Below, piece after piece: positions 1 through 8,998 of a stretch of 39,183 nt of DNA. The DNA is taken from assembly GCF_030160755.1 (NCBI RefSeq), contig NZ_BSOY01000019.1, positions 1-39,183 of the forward strand. The letters are read 5' to 3'. Each line of letters begins with the position of its first letter. Positions within the stretch are counted from its first letter, which is position 1. The translations under genes were made by a program, and so were the position numbers. The notes under the pieces were generated by a model. It saw nothing but the letters and a program-made list of their open reading frames with translations. It did not search any database and had not been told where the DNA came from. Source of the stretch: Brevundimonas denitrificans (GTDB lineage: Bacteria; Pseudomonadota; Alphaproteobacteria; Caulobacterales; Caulobacteraceae).

Positions 1-78
1 GGCGCCGGTCCGGCCGGTGGACGCGGCAGCCCCCGTCCCGGCGCCGGTCCGGCCGGCGGGCGCGGTTCTCCGCGCGGT
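1..78 (+). repeat. Two tandem 39-base coding repeats
   Basis: Bases 1-39 and 40-78 are near-identical direct copies, both starting ggcgccggtccggccgg and encoding GAGPAGGRGSP-type peptide. They sit in the disordered tail of the partial upstream protein. The array may continue to the left of the window. In-frame repeats of this type typically change copy number between strains without breaking the frame. Confidence 0.75.
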
Positions 79-96
79 CCCCGCTCCAAGGGCTGA
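1..96 (+). CDS. C-terminal tail of an upstream protein, probably a pseudouridine synthase (partial)
   Basis: An open frame enters from the left edge and stops with TGA at 94-96, three bases before the rsmD GTG. The visible 31 residues are Gly, Pro, Arg and Ala rich and end in RSKG, with an 11-residue unit (GAGPAGGRGSP) occurring twice. Disordered basic tails of this kind are common at the C-terminus of RluB-type 23S rRNA pseudouridine synthases in alphaproteobacteria, and such a gene often precedes rsmD, so that is the most likely identity. No catalytic domain lies inside the window, so the identity is inferred from context only. The tight spacing suggests one transcript with rsmD, giving a small rRNA-modification operon. 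Confidence 0.55.
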   Translation, partial: GAGPAGGRGSPRPGAGPAGGRGSPRGPRSKG

Positions 97-99
97 TCC

Positions 100-675
100 G
101 TGCGGATCGTCGCAGGCAGTCTGAAGGGCCGGTCCATCGTCGCGCCGGAGGGGCAGGGCACGCGCCCGACCTCCGACCGCGCGCGGCAGGCCGTGTTCAA
201 TGTGCTGGAGCATGCCGCATGGGCCGAGCCACTCGAGGGCATGCGCGTCATTGACCTGTACGCGGGCTCCGGCGCCCTGGGGTTCGAGGCGATCAGCCGC
301 GGCGCGGCCTTCGCCCTGTTCGTGGAGACGGATGAGGAGGCGCGCGGGGCCATTCGTGAGAACGCCGACGCCTGTCACGTCATGGGCCGCACGCGCGTTC
401 ACCGGCGCAGCGCCGTCGATCTCGGCGGGCGGCCGGGCTCCGACGGCGAGGCGTTCGACCTGGCCTTCCTCGATCCTCCGTATCGCAAGGGGCTGGGCGA
501 ACAGACGCTGCAGCGGCTTCTGGAGGGCAACTGGCTAAAGCCCGGCGCTATCGTGGTGTTCGAGCGCGGTTCGGACGAGCCCGAGATCGACACGCCCGGC
601 TATGAGCGGCTGGACGCGCGCGACTATGGCGCCGCGCGCGTCCTTTTTCTCAGGGCTCTACCAGCGGCGGGCTGA
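100..675 (+). CDS. rsmD: 16S rRNA (guanine966-N2)-methyltransferase RsmD
   Basis: Transfers a methyl group from SAM to N2 of G966 in 16S rRNA during 30S assembly. The 191-residue length is normal for the family. Visible features are the N-terminal [11 protein letters not shown] segment, the [15 protein letters not shown] block, the SAM-binding loop [18 protein letters not shown] (about 52-69) and the N6/N2-amino methyltransferase signature DPPY at 125-128. The GTG start at 100 gives the conserved RIVAG opening and lies three bases after the upstream stop, so translation is probably coupled to the preceding gene. Its 3' end overlaps the convergent yjhX-like gene by 18 bases. Confidence 0.95.
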   Translation: MRIVAGSLKGRSIVAPEGQGTRPTSDRARQAVFNVLEHAAWAEPLEGMRVIDLYAGSGALGFEAISRGAAFALFVETDEEARGAIRENADACHVMGRTRVHRRSAVDLGGRPGSDGEAFDLAFLDPPYRKGLGEQTLQRLLEGNWLKPGAIVVFERGSDEPEIDTPGYERLDARDYGAARVLFLRALPAAG

Positions 676-933
676 GACCCGGTTGTCGAGCTGGCTGCGC
701 ATGCGTGCCAGGCCGTCGCGGTTGACCCGGTAGGGCCCGCCGCCGATCGAGGCGATCAGCCCCTTGGTCTTCAGCTTCTTCCAGACCGACAGGGTGCAGT
801 CGATCAGCAGGAAGCCGTCGCGGGTGAAACAGTCAGCGCGCAGGATGCGGCCGTCGGCGTCGCGTTCGAGGACGATCGCGCCGCCCTGGGCCAGGGCGTG
901 CAGCGTGCGCTGCTCCGCTCGGGAGATGTTCAT
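658..933 (-). CDS. yjhX: YjhX-family (UPF0386) small protein, putative toxin
   Basis: A 91-residue protein clearly matching the YjhX/UPF0386 family: the opening [18 protein letters not shown], the central [16 protein letters not shown] and the C-terminal PYRVNRDGL are family hallmarks. E. coli YjhX was proposed as the toxin of the YjhX/YjhQ pair, where YjhQ is a GNAT acetyltransferase. No acetyltransferase or other antitoxin gene lies beside it here, so the copy is an orphan and the toxin label is only a family annotation. It is convergent with rsmD and overlaps its last 18 bases. A perfect palindrome sits 32-53 bases upstream of the ATG. Family assignment is firm; function is not. Confidence 0.85.
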   Translation of the reverse strand: MNISRAEQRTLHALAQGGAIVLERDADGRILRADCFTRDGFLLIDCTLSVWKKLKTKGLIASIGGGPYRVNRDGLARMRSQLDNRVSARRW

Positions 934-964
934 CGGGGTATGTCCGGAAAGGCGTGAAAGGTCG

Positions 965-986
965 CGCCGGCGTGATCACGCCGGCG
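965..986. promoter_or_regulatory. Perfect 22-base palindrome upstream of yjhX
   Basis: Two 11-base arms (CGCCGGCGTGA on the left) meet with no spacer around a central TGATCA. It lies 32 bases before the yjhX start codon and contains the only CG-rich perfect palindrome in this gap. It could be an operator, a transcript hairpin upstream of yjhX, or, on the minus strand, a terminator-like stem just after a short open frame that stops at 993. The minus-strand sequence that follows (CGACCTTTC) is not a convincing U-tract, so a regulatory site is slightly preferred. Confidence 0.5.
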
Positions 987-1063
987 TGCGGTTCAGAGGC
1001 TCTTCACAGTCAGCGCCGTGGAGGCCTCAGGCCTTTCGCGCAATCTCGGACATAGGCTTTCTG

Positions 1064-1078
1064 TCGGGATCATCCCGA
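1064..1078. promoter_or_regulatory. 15-base palindrome upstream of the Kelch gene
   Basis: TCGGGAT and ATCCCGA flank a single central C. It lies 55 bases before the Kelch-protein ATG and just upstream of a TATAGC hexamer at 1096-1101 that could be a -10 element, although no good -35 was found at the right distance. A repressor or activator site is plausible but is not shown. Confidence 0.35.
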
Positions 1079-1133
1079 GGGTTGGACGTGCGCCGTATAG
1101 CGCAGGTCGGGTTTCCGGGCCAGATTGCGATGC

Positions 1134-2171
1134 ATGACCCAGATCGACCGCCGCGCCTTCATCGCCGCCGCCGGAGCCGCGGCGGCTGTTCCGCTCGCTG
1201 GCCGCGCACAGGCCTTGACGACAGGCTGGGCGCCGAAGGCGCCGCTCCCGTGGGCGGTGCAGGAGATCTATTGCGCGGTCTCGGGTGGGCGGATCGTCGT
1301 CGCCGGGGGGCTGCGCCGACCCGCGAGGGTGACGGAGATCGAGGACCGGATCGCCATCTATGACCCGACGACCGACGTCTGGACCCAGGGGCCGCGGTTG
1401 CCGTCGCCCCGGCATCATCCGATGGTCGTGACCTGCGGCGGGGCCCTGATGATCGTGGGCGGTTACGGCCGCTCCGACGCCGGGGACTGGACGGCGATGA
1501 CGGATGTCTGGATGGCCGACGGCGAGGGATTGAGCGCCGTGGCGCGGCTGCCGACGCCCCTGAGCGAGAGCGTGGGCGTTGATCTGGCCGGGCGGGCCCA
1601 CCTCGTGACCGGCCGACGGCCGCTCGGAGCCGCGAATGGCCAATGGAACGACCAGTCCGACGTCGCCGATCACTGGGCCTATGACCGGGGCGCGGATCGC
1701 TGGGAGGCCCTGCGACCGGCGCCGATGGCCCGGAACAGCGCGGCCGGCGCTGTGCTCGACGGGGTGCTGTGGGTGGCCGGAGGGAGGACGGTGACAGGCG
1801 GGGGTACGGGGCGGCTCGACCGCTACGATTCGGTCGGGGACCGCTGGGACACGCTGGCCCCGATCCCGGCCTCTCCCGCGACGGGCCAGCAGGTCGGCGG
1901 CGGACTGGCCATGGCGGCGGCCGGCGGGAGGTTGATCGCCCTCGGCGGGGAGTGGTTCGCAGCGGGCGGCGGCGGGGTGTTCGCCGAGACGTGGATCTAT
2001 GACCCCACGGCCGACCGCTGGGCGGCCGGACCGCCGATGCGGACACCGCGTCACGGGCTGGCGGCGGCGGCGATCGACCAGACCATCTACGCCATCGCGG
2101 GCGGCGAGGTGGTCTCCGGCGGGCGGGCCGGCGGCGTGGTCGAAGCCTTTGAGCTCGATCCGTTCTACTGA
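1134..2171 (+). CDS. Exported Kelch-repeat beta-propeller protein
   Basis: A 345-residue protein with an N-terminal twin-arginine-type signal (DRRAFIAAAGAAAAVPLAGRAQA) followed by about six Kelch repeats. Each repeat has the usual run of a hydrophobic strand, paired glycines (VAGG, IVGG, VAGGR, ALGG, AIAGG) and a downstream Tyr/Trp spaced as YDP..D.W. It should fold as a single six-bladed propeller in the periplasm or at the cell surface. Kelch propellers bind ligands or, in the NanM subgroup, mutarotate sugars; nothing here decides between these. The ATG at 1134 is preferred over the in-frame TTG nine bases upstream because it puts the arginine pair at the usual place. It is convergent with the phosphatase gene and overlaps it by seven bases. 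Confidence 0.85.
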   Translation: MTQIDRRAFIAAAGAAAAVPLAGRAQALTTGWAPKAPLPWAVQEIYCAVSGGRIVVAGGLRRPARVTEIEDRIAIYDPTTDVWTQGPRLPSPRHHPMVVTCGGALMIVGGYGRSDAGDWTAMTDVWMADGEGLSAVARLPTPLSESVGVDLAGRAHLVTGRRPLGAANGQWNDQSDVADHWAYDRGADRWEALRPAPMARNSAAGAVLDGVLWVAGGRTVTGGGTGRLDRYDSVGDRWDTLAPIPASPATGQQVGGGLAMAAAGGRLIALGGEWFAAGGGGVFAETWIYDPTADRWAAGPPMRTPRHGLAAAAIDQTIYAIAGGEVVSGGRAGGVVEAFELDPFY

Positions 2172-2623
2172 AGTCGGCGAGCCAGCCCCCGGGCGGCCGA
2201 GGTGACTTCGGCCCAGGTGATTTCGAAACCGGCTGCGTCGCCGAACCAGGGATCGGCCACGGCCTGACCCTCGCGGCCCTCGACATGGTCCAGCAGCAGG
2301 CTGAGTTCGGCCGTCGCGTCGGCCGGCGCCAGTTTGCGCAGGTTCGAGAGGTTGTCGTGATCGAGGGCGACGACATGGGTGAAGCGCCGGAAGTCGGCAG
2401 GCCGGACCTGACGGGCGCGCAGCCCGGAGATGTCGACGCCGTTGCGCCGGGCGACCTCGATGGCTCGTTCATCCGGCGGCTCGCCCGCGTGCCAGTCGCC
2501 GGTGCCGGCGGAATCGATGATCAGGTCGAGGCCGAGCCGCGCGGCCTCGGTTCGCAGGGCGCCTTCCGCCAGCGGCGAGCGACAGATGTTGCCGAGGCAG
2601 ACGAAGAGGATGGAGCGGATCAT
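2165..2623 (-). CDS. Low-molecular-weight protein-tyrosine phosphatase
   Basis: Cytoplasmic phosphatase of 152 residues, the usual size for the family. The P-loop CLGNICRS lies at 9-16 with nucleophile C9 and R15, and the general acid is D124 in ADPWFG. The start is the ATG at 2623, which overlaps the mutL stop in an ATGA arrangement; longer upstream extensions would run into mutL and lack homology. Translation is therefore probably coupled to mutL. In bacteria these enzymes often oppose tyrosine kinases of polysaccharide export, but no such kinase is in the window, so the partner is unknown. The family can also act on small phosphorylated compounds or arsenate, but no ars genes are near. Confidence 0.93.
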   Translation of the reverse strand: MIRSILFVCLGNICRSPLAEGALRTEAARLGLDLIIDSAGTGDWHAGEPPDERAIEVARRNGVDISGLRARQVRPADFRRFTHVVALDHDNLSNLRKLAPADATAELSLLLDHVEGREGQAVADPWFGDAAGFEITWAEVTSAARGLARRLQ

Positions 2624-4479
2624 CGCCGCCCGAACAGCTTTTCGAGGTCGGCCAGCTTGAGTTCGACATAGGTCGGGCGGCCGTGGTTGCACTGGCCGGA
2701 GTGGGGCGTGGCCTCCATCTCGCGCAGCAGGGCGTTCATCTCGGGGGCCGAGAGGACGCGGCCGGCGCGGACGCTGCCGTGGCAGGCCATGGTGCCGCAG
2801 ACCTCGCCCAGCCGCTCGGACAGGGCCAGGGCCGCGCCGTGTTCGGCCAGGTCGTCGGCGATGTCGCGGATCAGGCCCTGGACGTCGGTGTCGCCGAGAA
2901 GGGCCGGGGTCTCGCGGACCAGCACGGCGCCGGCGCCGAACGGTTCGACGATCAGTCCCAGTTCGGCCAGTTCGTCGGCGCGGGCCGAGACGCGTTCGGC
3001 TTCGGCGGGGTCCAGCTCGACCACCTCGGGGGTCAGCAGGGCCTGACGCGTCACCGAACCGCGCGCCATCTGTACCTTCATTCGTTCGTAGACGAGGCGT
3101 TCGTGGGCGGCGTGCTGGTCTACGACGACGAGGCCGTCGCGGGTCTGGGCGACGATATAGGTGCCGTGCAACTGGGCCCGGGCGGCGCCGAGGGGGTAGT
3201 CGATCAGATCGGCCGCAGCCGGGGCGGCGTCGGCGGGCCAGCCGTCGTTCGAGGCGGGCTCATGGCCCTCGACCCGGGCCGAGCGTTCGTGGAGACCGGG
3301 AATGATCTGGGCGTTGGCGCTGGCCGGGGCGGCCCAGCCCTGCCAGCCGCTCCAGCCCTGGGCGGAGGGCGAAGAGGGGCTGAAGGCGGGTCCGGAAGCG
3401 ACGCCCGCATGCGGCCGGAAGCCGGCCAGCGCATCCGCCGCCACCGTGGTCGAGGCCCGGTGACCGGCGGCGGCGAGGGCGTGACGCAGGGCGCCGACGA
3501 TCAGGCCGCGCACCAGCGCCGGATCACGGAACCGCACCTCGGCCTTGGCCGGATGGACGTTGACGTCGACGTAGAGGGGATCGATCTCAAGGAACAGCAC
3601 CGCCGCCGGATGCCGGTCGCGGGCGAGGAAGTCGGCATAGGCGCCGCGCAGGGCGCCCTGCAGCAGGCGATCCTTCACCGGACGGCCGTTGACGAACAGA
3701 TACTGGTGGCCGGCGTTGCCCCGGCTGTAGGTCGGCAGGCCCGCGTAGCCGGTGAGGCGGACGTTGTCCCGGGCCTGATCGATCAGCAGGGCGTTGGCCT
3801 CGAAATCGCGGCCCAGCAGGGCGGCGAGCCGCTTCAGCCGGCCGGCGTCGCCGGGGTGTTCGGCGGGCAGGCGCAGGGTGGTCTTGCCGTCGAGGTCGAG
3901 GGTGAAGGCCACGCCCTCATGGGCCATGGCCTGACGCTTGATCTCTTCCGAGATGGCCATGGCCTCGGACCGCTCGGACTTCATGAATTTGAGCCGCGCG
4001 GGGGTGGCGTAGAACAGGTCGCGGACCTCGACACGGGCGCCGTGGGGGCCGGGGAAGCCGGCGGGGGCGACCGGGCGCTGGTCGCCGCCCTCGACGGTGA
4101 TCTGATGGGCGTCGCCGCCTTCGCGGGGGCGGCTGGTGATGGTCAGGCGGGCGACGGAGCCGATCGAGGGCAGGGCCTCGCCGCGGAAGCCGAGGGTCGA
4201 GATGCGCAACAGGTCGACGTCGCCCGCATCGTCGGCTTCGAGCTTGGAGGTGGCGTGCCGTTCGACCGCGAGGGCCAGCTGGTCCGCCGCCATGCCGCAA
4301 CCGTCGTCGGCGATCAGGATGCGGGTCAGGCCGCCGCCGTCCGCCTGGACCTCGATCCGCGTCGCCCCCGCGTCGAGCGCATTCTCGACCAGCTCCTTGA
4401 TGGCGCTCGCCGGACGTTCGACCACCTCGCCAGCGGCGATGCGGTTGACGGTCTCGGGGGGGAGGCGGCGGATGAGCAT
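2620..4479 (-). CDS. mutL: DNA mismatch repair protein MutL, endonuclease type
   Basis: A 619-residue MutL. The N-terminal GHKL ATPase shows [19 protein letters not shown] with catalytic Glu and [23 protein letters not shown] and [10 protein letters not shown]. The C-terminal domain carries the metal-dependent nicking motif [12 protein letters not shown] (pattern DQHA-x2-E-x4-E) together with ACHGSVRAG and CNHGRP, so this is the endonuclease-active form used by bacteria without MutH. It couples MutS mismatch recognition to strand nicking. The ATG at 4479 ([10 protein letters not shown]) is chosen over one 36 bases upstream because family members start there. A low-complexity Ala/Ser/Pro linker separates the two halves. 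The stop overlaps the phosphatase start by four bases. Confidence 0.96.
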   Translation of the reverse strand: MLIRRLPPETVNRIAAGEVVERPASAIKELVENALDAGATRIEVQADGGGLTRILIADDGCGMAADQLALAVERHATSKLEADDAGDVDLLRISTLGFRGEALPSIGSVARLTITSRPREGGDAHQITVEGGDQRPVAPAGFPGPHGARVEVRDLFYATPARLKFMKSERSEAMAISEEIKRQAMAHEGVAFTLDLDGKTTLRLPAEHPGDAGRLKRLAALLGRDFEANALLIDQARDNVRLTGYAGLPTYSRGNAGHQYLFVNGRPVKDRLLQGALRGAYADFLARDRHPAAVLFLEIDPLYVDVNVHPAKAEVRFRDPALVRGLIVGALRHALAAAGHRASTTVAADALAGFRPHAGVASGPAFSPSSPSAQGWSGWQGWAAPASANAQIIPGLHERSARVEGHEPASNDGWPADAAPAAADLIDYPLGAARAQLHGTYIVAQTRDGLVVVDQHAAHERLVYERMKVQMARGSVTRQALLTPEVVELDPAEAERVSARADELAELGLIVEPFGAGAVLVRETPALLGDTDVQGLIRDIADDLAEHGAALALSERLGEVCGTMACHGSVRAGRVLSAPEMNALLREMEATPHSGQCNHGRPTYVELKLADLEKLFGRR

Positions 4480-4534
4480 GGGATTCGCGAGTATGGCGCT
4501 TTCCGGGGCCCGCAAGAAGGGCGAGGCGGAAGGG

Positions 4535-6421
4535 TCAGCTCATCTCCGCCAGGGCCTCTTCCGCCGCCACCCACGCCGCTTCCGCCGCGTCGAGGTCGGA
4601 CTGCGTCTTCGCCCGCGCGCGGGTTAGGCCTTCCAGGGCCTTGGGATTGCTGACCGAAGCATTGGCCATGTCGTCGTCGATGCGGGCGATCTCGGCGGTC
4701 AATTGTGACATCCGCTCCTCGGCCTTCTTCACCGCATGACGCAGCGTGGAAGGAGAAGGGCCGGATTTCTTGTCGTTCTTCTTGTTCTTGTTGTTCGAAG
4801 CAGGCGCGGCGGCGATCGCCTCATCCTTGATCTGGCTCGGCCGCACCGCCGCCTGTTTGGCGCGGTCCAGCACGAAGCGGGCGTAGTCGTCCATGTCGCC
4901 GTCCCACGGCTTGACCGTGCCATCGGCGGCCAGCCACAGGCGGTCGGCGACCATCTCCATCAGCGAGCGGTCGTGGGTGATCAGGATGACGGCGCCGGAA
5001 TAGTCGTTCAGGGCGTCGAGCAGGGCCCGGCGGCTGTCGATGTCGAGGTGGTTGGTCGGTTCGTCGAGGATCAGGATGTGCGGCGCATCCATCGCCACCT
5101 GATTGAGCAGCAGGCGGGCGCGCTCGCCACCGGACAGGCTGGCGACGGTGGTCTCCTGCTTCTCATAGCCGAGGCCCCATTGGGCCAGTTTCGAGCGGCG
5201 GGCGCTTTCCGGGGCGTCGGGCATGGCGCGGCGGATGATCTCCAGCGGCGTGTCCGTCGGGTCCATGGCCTCGATCTGGTGCTGGTGGAACCAGCCCACG
5301 CGCATCTTGCGGTCGCGGTGCAGTTCGCCCTCGGAGACGTTGAGGGCCCCGGCGATCATCTTGGCGAAGGTCGACTTGCCCGCGCCGTTGACGCCCAGCA
5401 GGCCGATGCGGTCGTCGAGGTCCATGCGCAGGTTGAGATTGCGCAGGATCGGCTTGCCCGGCTCATAGCCGACATTGGCGCGCTCCAGCCGGATCAGCGG
5501 CGGGGCCAGCGGGCGCGGCGGGGAGGGCAGGATGAAGGGGGCGACGCGCTCCTCGATGGTGGTCGCGACCGGCTGCATCTTGGCCAGGCGCTTCATGCGC
5601 GACTGGGCCTGGGCGGCCTTGGAGGCCTTGGCCTTGAAGCGATCGACGAAGGCCTGCAGGTGGGCGCGCTCGGCGTCCTGCTTGGCCTTGGCCGACAGCT
5701 GCAGCCGGGCCTTCTCGGCGCGGGCCTTTTCGAACTGGTCGTAGTTGCCCGTGTAGAGGGTCAAATTGCGGTTCGCGAGGTGCAGGATGTGGGTGCAGAC
5801 CTCGTTCAGCATCTCGCGGTCGTGGGAGATGATCAGGGCCGTGTGCGGATATTTCTTCAGCCGCGCCTCGAGCCACAGGGCGCCTTCGAGGTCGAGGTAG
5901 TTGGTCGGTTCGTCGAGCAGCAGCATGTCCGGCTCGGCGAACAGGGCGGCGGCCAGGGCCACGCGCATGCGCCAGCCGCCGGAGAATTCCGACATCGGCC
6001 GTTGCTGGTTCTCATGGTCGAAGCCGAGTCCGACGAGGATTTCGGCGGCGCGGGCGGGGGCGGCGTCGGCGTCGATCTCGATCAGCCGGGTCCAGATCTC
6101 GCCCATCTCCTCGGGCTCGGCGGTTTCAAGCCGGCCCAGCAGGGTGTGGCGCTCCTCGTCGGCCTCGAGGATGGTCTCGATCACGCTGACGGGGGTGGCC
6201 GGGTGTTCCTGGTCGACCGAGCCGATACGGGCGGTTTTCGGCAGGCTGATCTCGTCGCCGCCGGCGGCCAGTTCGCCGAGGATCAGCTTGAACAGGGTCG
6301 ATTTGCCGATGCCGTTGCGGCCGACCAGCCCGACCTTGGAGCCAGGCGGCAGGGAGACGGAGGCGTCCTCGAGGAATTTGCGCCCCCAGGCGTTGAAGGT
6401 CAGGTCGGTGATCTGGAGCAT
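4535..6421 (-). CDS. ABC-F family ATPase (YheS/Uup-like translation factor)
   Basis: A 628-residue soluble protein with two ABC ATPase domains in one chain and no membrane segments. Domain one has Walker [10 protein letters not shown] (about 34-42), signature FSGGW and Walker [13 protein letters not shown]; domain two has [17 protein letters not shown] and [11 protein letters not shown]. The charged linker between them ([24 protein letters not shown]) is the ABC-F P-site tRNA interaction motif region. A Lys/Asn-rich stretch ([10 protein letters not shown]) then leads to a C-terminal coiled coil. ABC-F proteins bind the ribosomal E site and rescue stalled ribosomes or resist antibiotics. Without a tree the YheS, Uup and resistance subfamilies cannot be separated, but the C-terminal coiled coil suggests a housekeeping type. 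It is divergent from ndk. Confidence 0.92.
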   Translation of the reverse strand: MLQITDLTFNAWGRKFLEDASVSLPPGSKVGLVGRNGIGKSTLFKLILGELAAGGDEISLPKTARIGSVDQEHPATPVSVIETILEADEERHTLLGRLETAEPEEMGEIWTRLIEIDADAAPARAAEILVGLGFDHENQQRPMSEFSGGWRMRVALAAALFAEPDMLLLDEPTNYLDLEGALWLEARLKKYPHTALIISHDREMLNEVCTHILHLANRNLTLYTGNYDQFEKARAEKARLQLSAKAKQDAERAHLQAFVDRFKAKASKAAQAQSRMKRLAKMQPVATTIEERVAPFILPSPPRPLAPPLIRLERANVGYEPGKPILRNLNLRMDLDDRIGLLGVNGAGKSTFAKMIAGALNVSEGELHRDRKMRVGWFHQHQIEAMDPTDTPLEIIRRAMPDAPESARRSKLAQWGLGYEKQETTVASLSGGERARLLLNQVAMDAPHILILDEPTNHLDIDSRRALLDALNDYSGAVILITHDRSLMEMVADRLWLAADGTVKPWDGDMDDYARFVLDRAKQAAVRPSQIKDEAIAAAPASNNKNKKNDKKSGPSPSTLRHAVKKAEERMSQLTAEIARIDDDMANASVSNPKALEGLTRARAKTQSDLDAAEAAWVAAEEALAEMS

Positions 6422-6498
6422 GGTCGGTCGTGATCTCGGGCGGCCCTGACGCAGCGAACCGCCTTGCGGCGCGCGAAAGAGGCAAAATTGTGTGGCGG

Positions 6499-6527
6499 TT
6501 GGAAACCGGGGAGGGCGCCGCTATAAG
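6499..6527 (+). promoter_or_regulatory. Sigma-70-type promoter of ndk
   Basis: TTGGAA at 6499-6504 and TATAAG at 6522-6527 are separated by 17 bases. The predicted transcript starts near 6534, giving a leader of about 30 bases before the ndk ATG. The SD-like AAGAAG at 6551-6556 is modest. Confidence 0.65.
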
Positions 6528-6564
6528 CCCGCGACCTTCAATCTCCCAACAAGAAGTCACTCCC

Positions 6565-6984
6565 ATGACCGAACGCACCTTCTCGATCATCAAGCCCGAC
6601 GCCACGCGTCGCAACCTGACGGGCGCCATCAACGCCGTGATCGAGGGCGCCGGCCTGCGCATCGTCGCGCAACGCCGCGTCAAGCTGACCGAGGCCCAGG
6701 CGAAGAAATTCTACGAAGTCCACGCCGAACGCCCCTTCTACGGCGAGCTGGTCGGCCAGATGACGGCCGAGCCGGTCGTCGTCCAGGTGCTGGAAGGCGA
6801 CAACGCCGTCGCCAAATACCGCGAAGTCATGGGCGCAACGAACCCCAAGGACGCGGCCGACGGCACGATCCGCAAGCTGTTCGCCCTGTCGATCGGCGAG
6901 AATTCGGTCCACGGCTCGGACTCGCTGGAGAACGCCGGCATCGAGATCGCCCAGTTCTTCACCGACGACCAGATCGTCGGCTGA
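6565..6984 (+). CDS. ndk: Nucleoside diphosphate kinase
   Basis: Moves the gamma-phosphate from ATP to other (d)NDPs through a phosphohistidine. The protein is 139 residues, typical of bacterial Ndk. The opening [11 protein letters not shown], the RPFYGELV segment and the active-site NSVHGSDS with H116 are all intact. The ATG at 6565 matches the conserved N-terminus; the open frame extends upstream but without homology. It has its own promoter and is convergent with the SulP transporter, with only six bases between the stops and no clear terminator. Confidence 0.97.
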   Translation: MTERTFSIIKPDATRRNLTGAINAVIEGAGLRIVAQRRVKLTEAQAKKFYEVHAERPFYGELVGQMTAEPVVVQVLEGDNAVAKYREVMGATNPKDAADGTIRKLFALSIGENSVHGSDSLENAGIEIAQFFTDDQIVG

Positions 6985-6990
6985 ACCGGG

Positions 6991-8736
6991 TCAACCCTTT
7001 ATAGCCTGACCGGCGGCCGGTTCTCCTGACGGGGGACCGGCCGTTTCGTTGTCCCGGCCTGCGGCGCCGAGAACCCGTTTGCGCGCCGCCTCGAAGGTCC
7101 GCACGAAGCGGACGCGCTTCAATACCGGCTTTGGAACGGTCTGCAGCAGCGCTCGCAGGACGCTGTGTCCGGCCCCGACGATCACCACCTCGTCGCCTTC
7201 GTCCAGCAGTCTCCTGAGCAGATCGCCGAGCGCGAAGGCCCCGGTGGGGTCGAGCAGCGGCACGTCTTCGAGGCGCAGGATATAGACCCGCTTGCGCGCG
7301 CCGATCCGGTCCAGCGCGTCCTTGACCACGGCCGCGCTGCCGAAGAACAGCGGACCCCGGAAGGTCAGGACGCCGATGTCGGCGGGCAGGCCGTGGTTCG
7401 GCAGGTAACGCCTGTCCCGGCCGGGCTGGAGGTCGTCCTCGTCGCCCTCGATGATCGGCGCGCCGCCCTCGATCGAGGCCAGTCCCGCCATCCGGTGCAT
7501 GAAGACGAAGGCGGCCAGCACCATGCCGACCTCGATGGCGACGGTCAGATCGACCAGCACGGTCAGGCCGAAGGTGGCCAGCAGCACGGCGCGGTCGCCG
7601 TGCGAGGTGCGCAGGATCAGGCGGAAGCGGTGCGCCTCGGCCATGTTCAGCGCCACCACGACGAGGATGGCCGCCAGCGCCGCCATGGGCACCAGCTTCA
7701 TCACCGGCGACAGCAGCAGCATGAAGAGCAGCAGGAAGAGCGCGTGCAGCATGCCGGCCACCGGCGAGCGCGCGCCGGAGCGGATGTTGGTCGCGGTGCG
7801 GGCGATGGCTCCCGTGGCCGGCAGGCCGCCGACCGCGGCCGAGGCGACGTTGGCCACGCCCTGGGCGACCAGTTCGACGTTGGAGCGATGGCGGCGGCCG
7901 GTCATCTGGTCGCCGACGACGGCCGAGAGCAGGGATTCCACCCCGGCCAGCAGGGCGATGGTCATGGCGCTGGGCAGCAGCTCCATGGCGTTGTCCCAGC
8001 GCCAGAAGGCGAGGCTTGGGATCGGCAGGCGGGCGTTCATCTCGCCGAAACGCGAGCCGATGGTCTCGACCGGCCACTGGGTCAGGGCGACGACGCCGGC
8101 CGCCAGGATGGTCACAATCAGGAAGCCGGGCGCGCGCGGGACGTAGCGGCGCAGCAGCAGGATGCCGGCGACGCAGGCGGCGGACAGTCCGAAGGCCGGG
8201 AGGCTCAGGGTGTCGCGGACGGCCCACAAAGCCTGCAGTTTCGGGATCAGTTCGGCGGGAACGCCGGCGGCTTCAAGACCGAGGATGTCCTTGATCTGGC
8301 TCGCCATGATGATGACGGCGATGCCGCTGGTGAAGCCGGTGGTTACGGGATCCGGAATGTATTTGATCAGGGTTCCGACCCGGGCCAGTCCCGCGACCAT
8401 CAGGATGCCCCCGGCCATCAGCGTGGCCATCAGCAGGCCGTCGTAGCCGTATTTCGAGATCACCCCGTAGACGATGACCACGAAGGCCCCGGTCGGGCCG
8501 CCGATCTGGAACCGGCTGCCGCCGAGGGCTGAAATCAGGAAGCCGGCGACGACGGCCGTGATCAGCCCGACCTCGGGCGTCGCGCCCGAGGCGATGGCGA
8601 GCGCCATGGCCAGGGGCAGGGCGACCACCGCCACGGTCAGCCCGGCGATGGCGTCCGCGCGGAAGTCCGGCAGGCCGTACCCTTGGCGAAGGACGGTGAC
8701 AGACTTGGGCAGAAACAGCTTCCAGTCAGCGCCCAT
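6991..8736 (-). CDS. SulP-family anion transporter with STAS domain
   Basis: A 581-residue inner-membrane protein. The N-terminal part shows the SulP pattern: DAIAGLTVAVVALPLAMALAIASG, GSRFQIGGPTGAF and IPDPVTTGFTSGIAV, followed by roughly ten to twelve hydrophobic segments. The C-terminal 140 residues form a STAS domain (GVLTFRGPLFFGSA, DPTGAFALGDLL). Family members move sulfate, bicarbonate, or dicarboxylates with protons or sodium; the substrate cannot be read from sequence. Its start overlaps the end of the small XRE regulator by 11 bases, so the two should be cotranscribed and coupled, which makes the regulator the probable controller of this transporter. Confidence 0.92.
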   Translation of the reverse strand: MGADWKLFLPKSVTVLRQGYGLPDFRADAIAGLTVAVVALPLAMALAIASGATPEVGLITAVVAGFLISALGGSRFQIGGPTGAFVVIVYGVISKYGYDGLLMATLMAGGILMVAGLARVGTLIKYIPDPVTTGFTSGIAVIIMASQIKDILGLEAAGVPAELIPKLQALWAVRDTLSLPAFGLSAACVAGILLLRRYVPRAPGFLIVTILAAGVVALTQWPVETIGSRFGEMNARLPIPSLAFWRWDNAMELLPSAMTIALLAGVESLLSAVVGDQMTGRRHRSNVELVAQGVANVASAAVGGLPATGAIARTATNIRSGARSPVAGMLHALFLLLFMLLLSPVMKLVPMAALAAILVVVALNMAEAHRFRLILRTSHGDRAVLLATFGLTVLVDLTVAIEVGMVLAAFVFMHRMAGLASIEGGAPIIEGDEDDLQPGRDRRYLPNHGLPADIGVLTFRGPLFFGSAAVVKDALDRIGARKRVYILRLEDVPLLDPTGAFALGDLLRRLLDEGDEVVIVGAGHSVLRALLQTVPKPVLKRVRFVRTFEAARKRVLGAAGRDNETAGPPSGEPAAGQAIKG

Positions 8737-8998
8737 CGCTGTCCGCCGCCTTTCTGTCGATCAGTCGCACGCCGCGACCGACGCCGGTGCTGGGCGCGCC
8801 CTCGACAATCAGTTCGACACCGGCGTGCGCGATCGCCGTCATCACCTTCTCCAGACTGTCGACCACGACGCGCACCGAGCCCTGGCAGGCCTCCATGCGC
8901 TGGATTGTCGGGGTCGACAGGCCGGACAGTCGCGCCAGTTCGCGCTGGTCGATCCCGAGCAGCGCCCTGGCGGCGCGAATCTGTGGTCCGGTAATCAT
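8726..8998 (-). CDS. Small XRE-type HTH transcriptional regulator
   Basis: A 90-residue protein whose first 55 residues form a lambda-repressor-like helix-turn-helix (IRAARALLGIDQRELARL, then SGLSTPTIQRMEA). The remaining part is short, with no sensor domain. The ATG at 8998 is chosen because AGGTGAGG lies six bases upstream; the in-frame GTG at 9010 falls inside that ribosome-binding site. A 30-base palindrome covers the start region and probably the -10 element, as expected of an autorepressor. It overlaps the SulP transporter gene downstream by 11 bases. No toxin partner is beside it, so an antitoxin role is less likely than control of the transporter operon. Confidence 0.88.
   Translation of the reverse strand: MITGPQIRAARALLGIDQRELARLSGLSTPTIQRMEACQGSVRVVVDSLEKVMTAIAHAGVELIVEGAPSTGVGRGVRLIDRKAADSDGR

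Noticed and set aside
2683..4653. A 656-codon plus-strand frame opposite mutL
   Set aside because: Its Gly/Gln/Val-rich translation is the typical mirror of a GC-rich gene; mutL has every expected motif on the other strand.
6985..6990. Shared terminator between ndk and the SulP gene
   Set aside because: Only six bases separate the stops, and no stem with a T-run was found there.
8726..8998. XRE protein as antitoxin of a toxin-antitoxin pair
   Set aside because: The coupled neighbour is a 581-residue SulP transporter, not a small toxin, and nothing else is close.
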